Below are positions 5,562 to 7,324 of a stretch of 7,324 nucleotides of DNA, in pieces; within the stretch, counting starts at the first letter, position 1; every line of letters begins with the position of its first letter. Origin of the DNA: an uncultured delta proteobacterium (lineage in GTDB: Bacteria; Desulfobacterota; WTBG01; CAIYCZ01); the NCBI GenBank assembly GCA_903924805.1, contig CAIYCZ010000560.1, positions 1-7,324 on the forward strand, written 5' to 3'. Made by a program: the position numbers and the translations under genes. The notes beneath the pieces are model-generated. The model saw only the letters and a program-made list of their open reading frames with translations, had not been told where the DNA came from and did no database searches.

Positions 5562-7150
5562 GCCGCAACTCCTTTGGCTTCCTCTTGCTGTAAGGTCTTA
5601 TTGTTATCACAGGTGGGACATCCTTGAGGATATGCGCCACACAGGTTATCACAGACTACCGGTGCCCGCGAGAACGGGTTGAGTTTCCTGAACAACTTTT
5701 TAATGGCTCCCGGCCGTTTTACGGTGATACCCTTTCGAACCCCCTCTTTATCCCAGATGATTACCCGCGCCGGACAGACCTTTATGCATTTGGGATCGCC
5801 ATTACAGGCATCACAGGTATCCTTGATCCGTGGCACCGGAATTTCCGGCATTCCTTCCATCTCTATCTGAATATTTGATCGTGACGGATCAAACACACCG
5901 AGCCGCCCGCCCGAACAGGCAAGCTCGCAGAGCCGGCAGCCCACACAGCGTTCAGAAACGACGTTTATCCGTTTAATCTTGCCCCGGAAAACCCCATGAG
6001 GACAGGTATCCCGGCATTCATAGCAGAGGGTGCAGGTGGCCGGCACTTCGCCAATAGTTCTGATGGAAAGCTCCTCCTCCCCTGCAGGTTTGGATTGAAA
6101 CTGATATCCCATAGTGCAGTGCTCTTCCGGGGGGCACTCGGGGCAGATCTGGCAGCGGTCGGTTTTAAATGGCACCCGATACAGTGCCGGTTGCCCGAGA
6201 GTTACCCGGTAGCCGATATACCAGCAGAAATAGCGGCAATACACGCGGTATGCAAAAAGTATTGATCCGAGAAACATTCCATTGGTGAGCACTTTTGTCC
6301 ACACCATCGGTTTCCACAAGCTTTTCCAGTCTGGTGAGCGGATCATCTCAGCAGAAGAAGCAAGCTGGAATACCCGCTCAAATGAGTAGATACAGATAAT
6401 CGTTGCAACCATAAGAGCCGGTACATAAATGCGGTTGATCTGAGAGCGGAAGTTGTCGGTAATCTTAATCCCCGTGTAATTCTTAAAATACTTCAGGATA
6501 CCATCCTGAAGTGCTCCAACCGGGCAGAACCAGCCGCAGAACCAGCGGCCGATAAAGAACGGCAGGAGCAGCGAGCCCAGCATCATCGCAAGGGCCCAGA
6601 ACAGCAGCTCCGGGTTTTCGATCGGCCGTGCAGTCATGCCGGTTGCAAAAATGACGAAATACCAGATAAGCACAAAGCTCTGGGTAAACATCCGCCACTT
6701 CTTGGTGGGAACGGTTTTTTTTGCCTTTGCCACAGGATCCGGCGGGGTCTTTAACAGCCTGATGGCAATATATAAGGTATACAGTAATATGGGTGTTAAA
6801 ATAATCCAGTCAGCCCTGGGGAACGGCATCACTCCCTTGCCGCCCGCAATCCAGTCTATTATGTCATTGGTCTGAACCTTCCAGGCCTCCGCATTGAGGG
6901 GAAACCGGTATGGTCTGTAATTACCCATGCCGTAAATAAAGATGAAGAACCAGAAGTATGCCGCGCCTTTTGTCCGTCCCAGATAAAAATCCTGAAAAAA
7001 GAGAGTCAGCGCACAGATGCCAATCATTATGCAGGTCCAGTTGATAACATAGCCGGTCAGTATTCCCCAGATATACAGGACTAGGATCAGCCCCGCCATG
7101 TTTCTCACATGCCTGACAAAATCTTCTCTGGTAAAGGCTGAAAGTGTCAT
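5558..7150 (-). CDS. NapH-like membrane polyferredoxin, electron-transfer partner of the AOR
   Basis: This 530-residue protein has an N-terminal membrane half and a C-terminal iron-sulfur half. Hydrophobic segments lie at about 18-52, 65-75, 114-132, 156-172, 182-200, 241-256 and 288-301. GRWFCGWFCPVGALQ (201-215) is the CxxxCP motif of NapH/NosR/CcoG-type proteins, and YCRYFC (304-309) echoes it. Cys-rich motifs follow: C333-C336-C339-C345; C373-C376-C379-C383P; C402-C405-C408-C412; and C446-C449-C455-C459P. The last two resemble the ferredoxin subunits often paired with AOR enzymes (VGCRLCELAC, then FDPSRSNI). A tail motif C500-x3-C504-x6-C511-x2-C514 may bind another metal centre. It would carry electrons between the AOR and the membrane pool. 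The start at 7150 (MTLSAF) is chosen because GGAGGA lies 7 nt upstream; the in-frame TTG at 7165 overlaps that site and is unlikely. The gene begins 1 nt after the upstream stop and ends inside the AOR start. Confidence 0.9.
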   Translation of the reverse strand: MTLSAFTREDFVRHVRNMAGLILVLYIWGILTGYVINWTCIMIGICALTLFFQDFYLGRTKGAAYFWFFIFIYGMGNYRPYRFPLNAEAWKVQTNDIIDWIAGGKGVMPFPRADWIILTPILLYTLYIAIRLLKTPPDPVAKAKKTVPTKKWRMFTQSFVLIWYFVIFATGMTARPIENPELLFWALAMMLGSLLLPFFIGRWFCGWFCPVGALQDGILKYFKNYTGIKITDNFRSQINRIYVPALMVATIICIYSFERVFQLASSAEMIRSPDWKSLWKPMVWTKVLTNGMFLGSILFAYRVYCRYFCWYIGYRVTLGQPALYRVPFKTDRCQICPECPPEEHCTMGYQFQSKPAGEEELSIRTIGEVPATCTLCYECRDTCPHGVFRGKIKRINVVSERCVGCRLCELACSGGRLGVFDPSRSNIQIEMEGMPEIPVPRIKDTCDACNGDPKCIKVCPARVIIWDKEGVRKGITVKRPGAIKKLFRKLNPFSRAPVVCDNLCGAYPQGCPTCDNNKTLQQEEAKGVAA

Positions 7151-7151
7151 C

Positions 7152-7324
7152 TCACATTCCTCCAAACAAATACGGGAACCGGGTTACTATGTAGTGGTAC
7201 TCTGAGGGCGAAATACCAAAACCCATTCTCAAGTATATGATTACGACTGCAACGTTAATCATCTGCAGCTTGAAATAGGCCGAGCGGGGAACCAGGTTGC
7301 GCTTGAAAAAGCGGTGGGCACAGA
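7152..7324 (-). CDS. C-terminal end of an unidentified, probably membrane protein (partial)
   Basis: An open minus-strand frame enters from the right edge and ends at TGA (7152-7154), giving the last 56 residues. It begins CAHRFFKRNLVPRS and contains one hydrophobic stretch (LQMINVAVVIIYL, followed by RMGFGI) that could be a membrane helix. It ends in TRFPYLFGGM. The stop lies 1 nt before the polyferredoxin ATG, and that gene's binding site lies inside the last codons. This tight spacing is the main reason to call it a real gene of the same operon. It is too short for me to recognise a family; a further membrane or redox subunit of the AOR system is plausible but not shown. Confidence 0.65.
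   Translation of the reverse strand, partial: CAHRFFKRNLVPRSAYFKLQMINVAVVIIYLRMGFGISPSEYHYIVTRFPYLFGGM
7158..7163 (-). promoter_or_regulatory. ribosome binding site deciding the polyferredoxin start
   Basis: GGAGGA on the minus strand lies 7 nt before the ATG at 7150 and inside the final codons of the upstream partial gene. It supports translational coupling of the two genes. It rules against the longer frame starting at the TTG at 7165, which would overlap the site itself. Confidence 0.75.

Noticed and set aside
5558..7150. Calling the polyferredoxin a cytochrome or NosR
   Set aside because: There is no CXXCH heme site and no N-terminal periplasmic FMN-binding domain as in NosR; only the CxxxCP membrane motif and ferredoxin motifs are shared.

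Overview
The window looks like one minus-strand operon-type block from an anaerobic bacterium. Evidence for a bacterium is the strong Shine-Dalgarno sequences (GGAGG-type), the ATGA stop/start overlap, signal peptides and a good sigma70-type promoter. Evidence for anaerobic metabolism is an aldehyde:ferredoxin oxidoreductase (AOR) family tungsten/molybdenum enzyme next to a cysteine-rich membrane polyferredoxin. A Desulfobacterota-like or similar anaerobe would fit, but the sequence alone does not fix the taxon.

In transcription order (right to left) the layout is: (1) the last 56 codons of an unidentified, probably membrane-associated protein (7152-7324); (2) a 530-residue NapH-like membrane polyferredoxin (5558-7150); (3) a 630-residue AOR-family oxidoreductase (3669-5561) overlapping gene 2 by ATGA; (4) a 489-residue ferrochelatase-like protein with an N-terminal export/anchor segment (2194-3663), 5 nt after gene 3; (5) a 431-residue secreted protein with two internal repeats (844-2139); (6) after a 198-nt gap with its own promoter and an inverted repeat, a flavodoxin-like gene broken by a frameshift (36-645); (7) the first two codons of a further gene with a strong ribosome binding site (1-6).

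Genes 1-4 are packed tightly enough to be one transcript. The clear functional core is the AOR enzyme plus the membrane polyferredoxin. The AOR would oxidise or reduce a substrate in the cytoplasm, and the polyferredoxin would pass electrons between its iron-sulfur clusters and the membrane. The unusual part is the tight linkage of this redox pair to an apparently exported member of the ferrochelatase (class II chelatase) family and to a secreted protein of unknown function. I know of no described system with this set, so any joint role (periplasmic tetrapyrrole or metal handling linked to AOR redox chemistry) is a hypothesis.

No tRNA, rRNA, CRISPR array, insertion sequence or convincing rho-independent terminator was seen. 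The only sizeable non-coding stretch is 646-843, which holds the promoter and inverted repeat. The longer plus-strand open frames are antisense shadows of the minus-strand genes.
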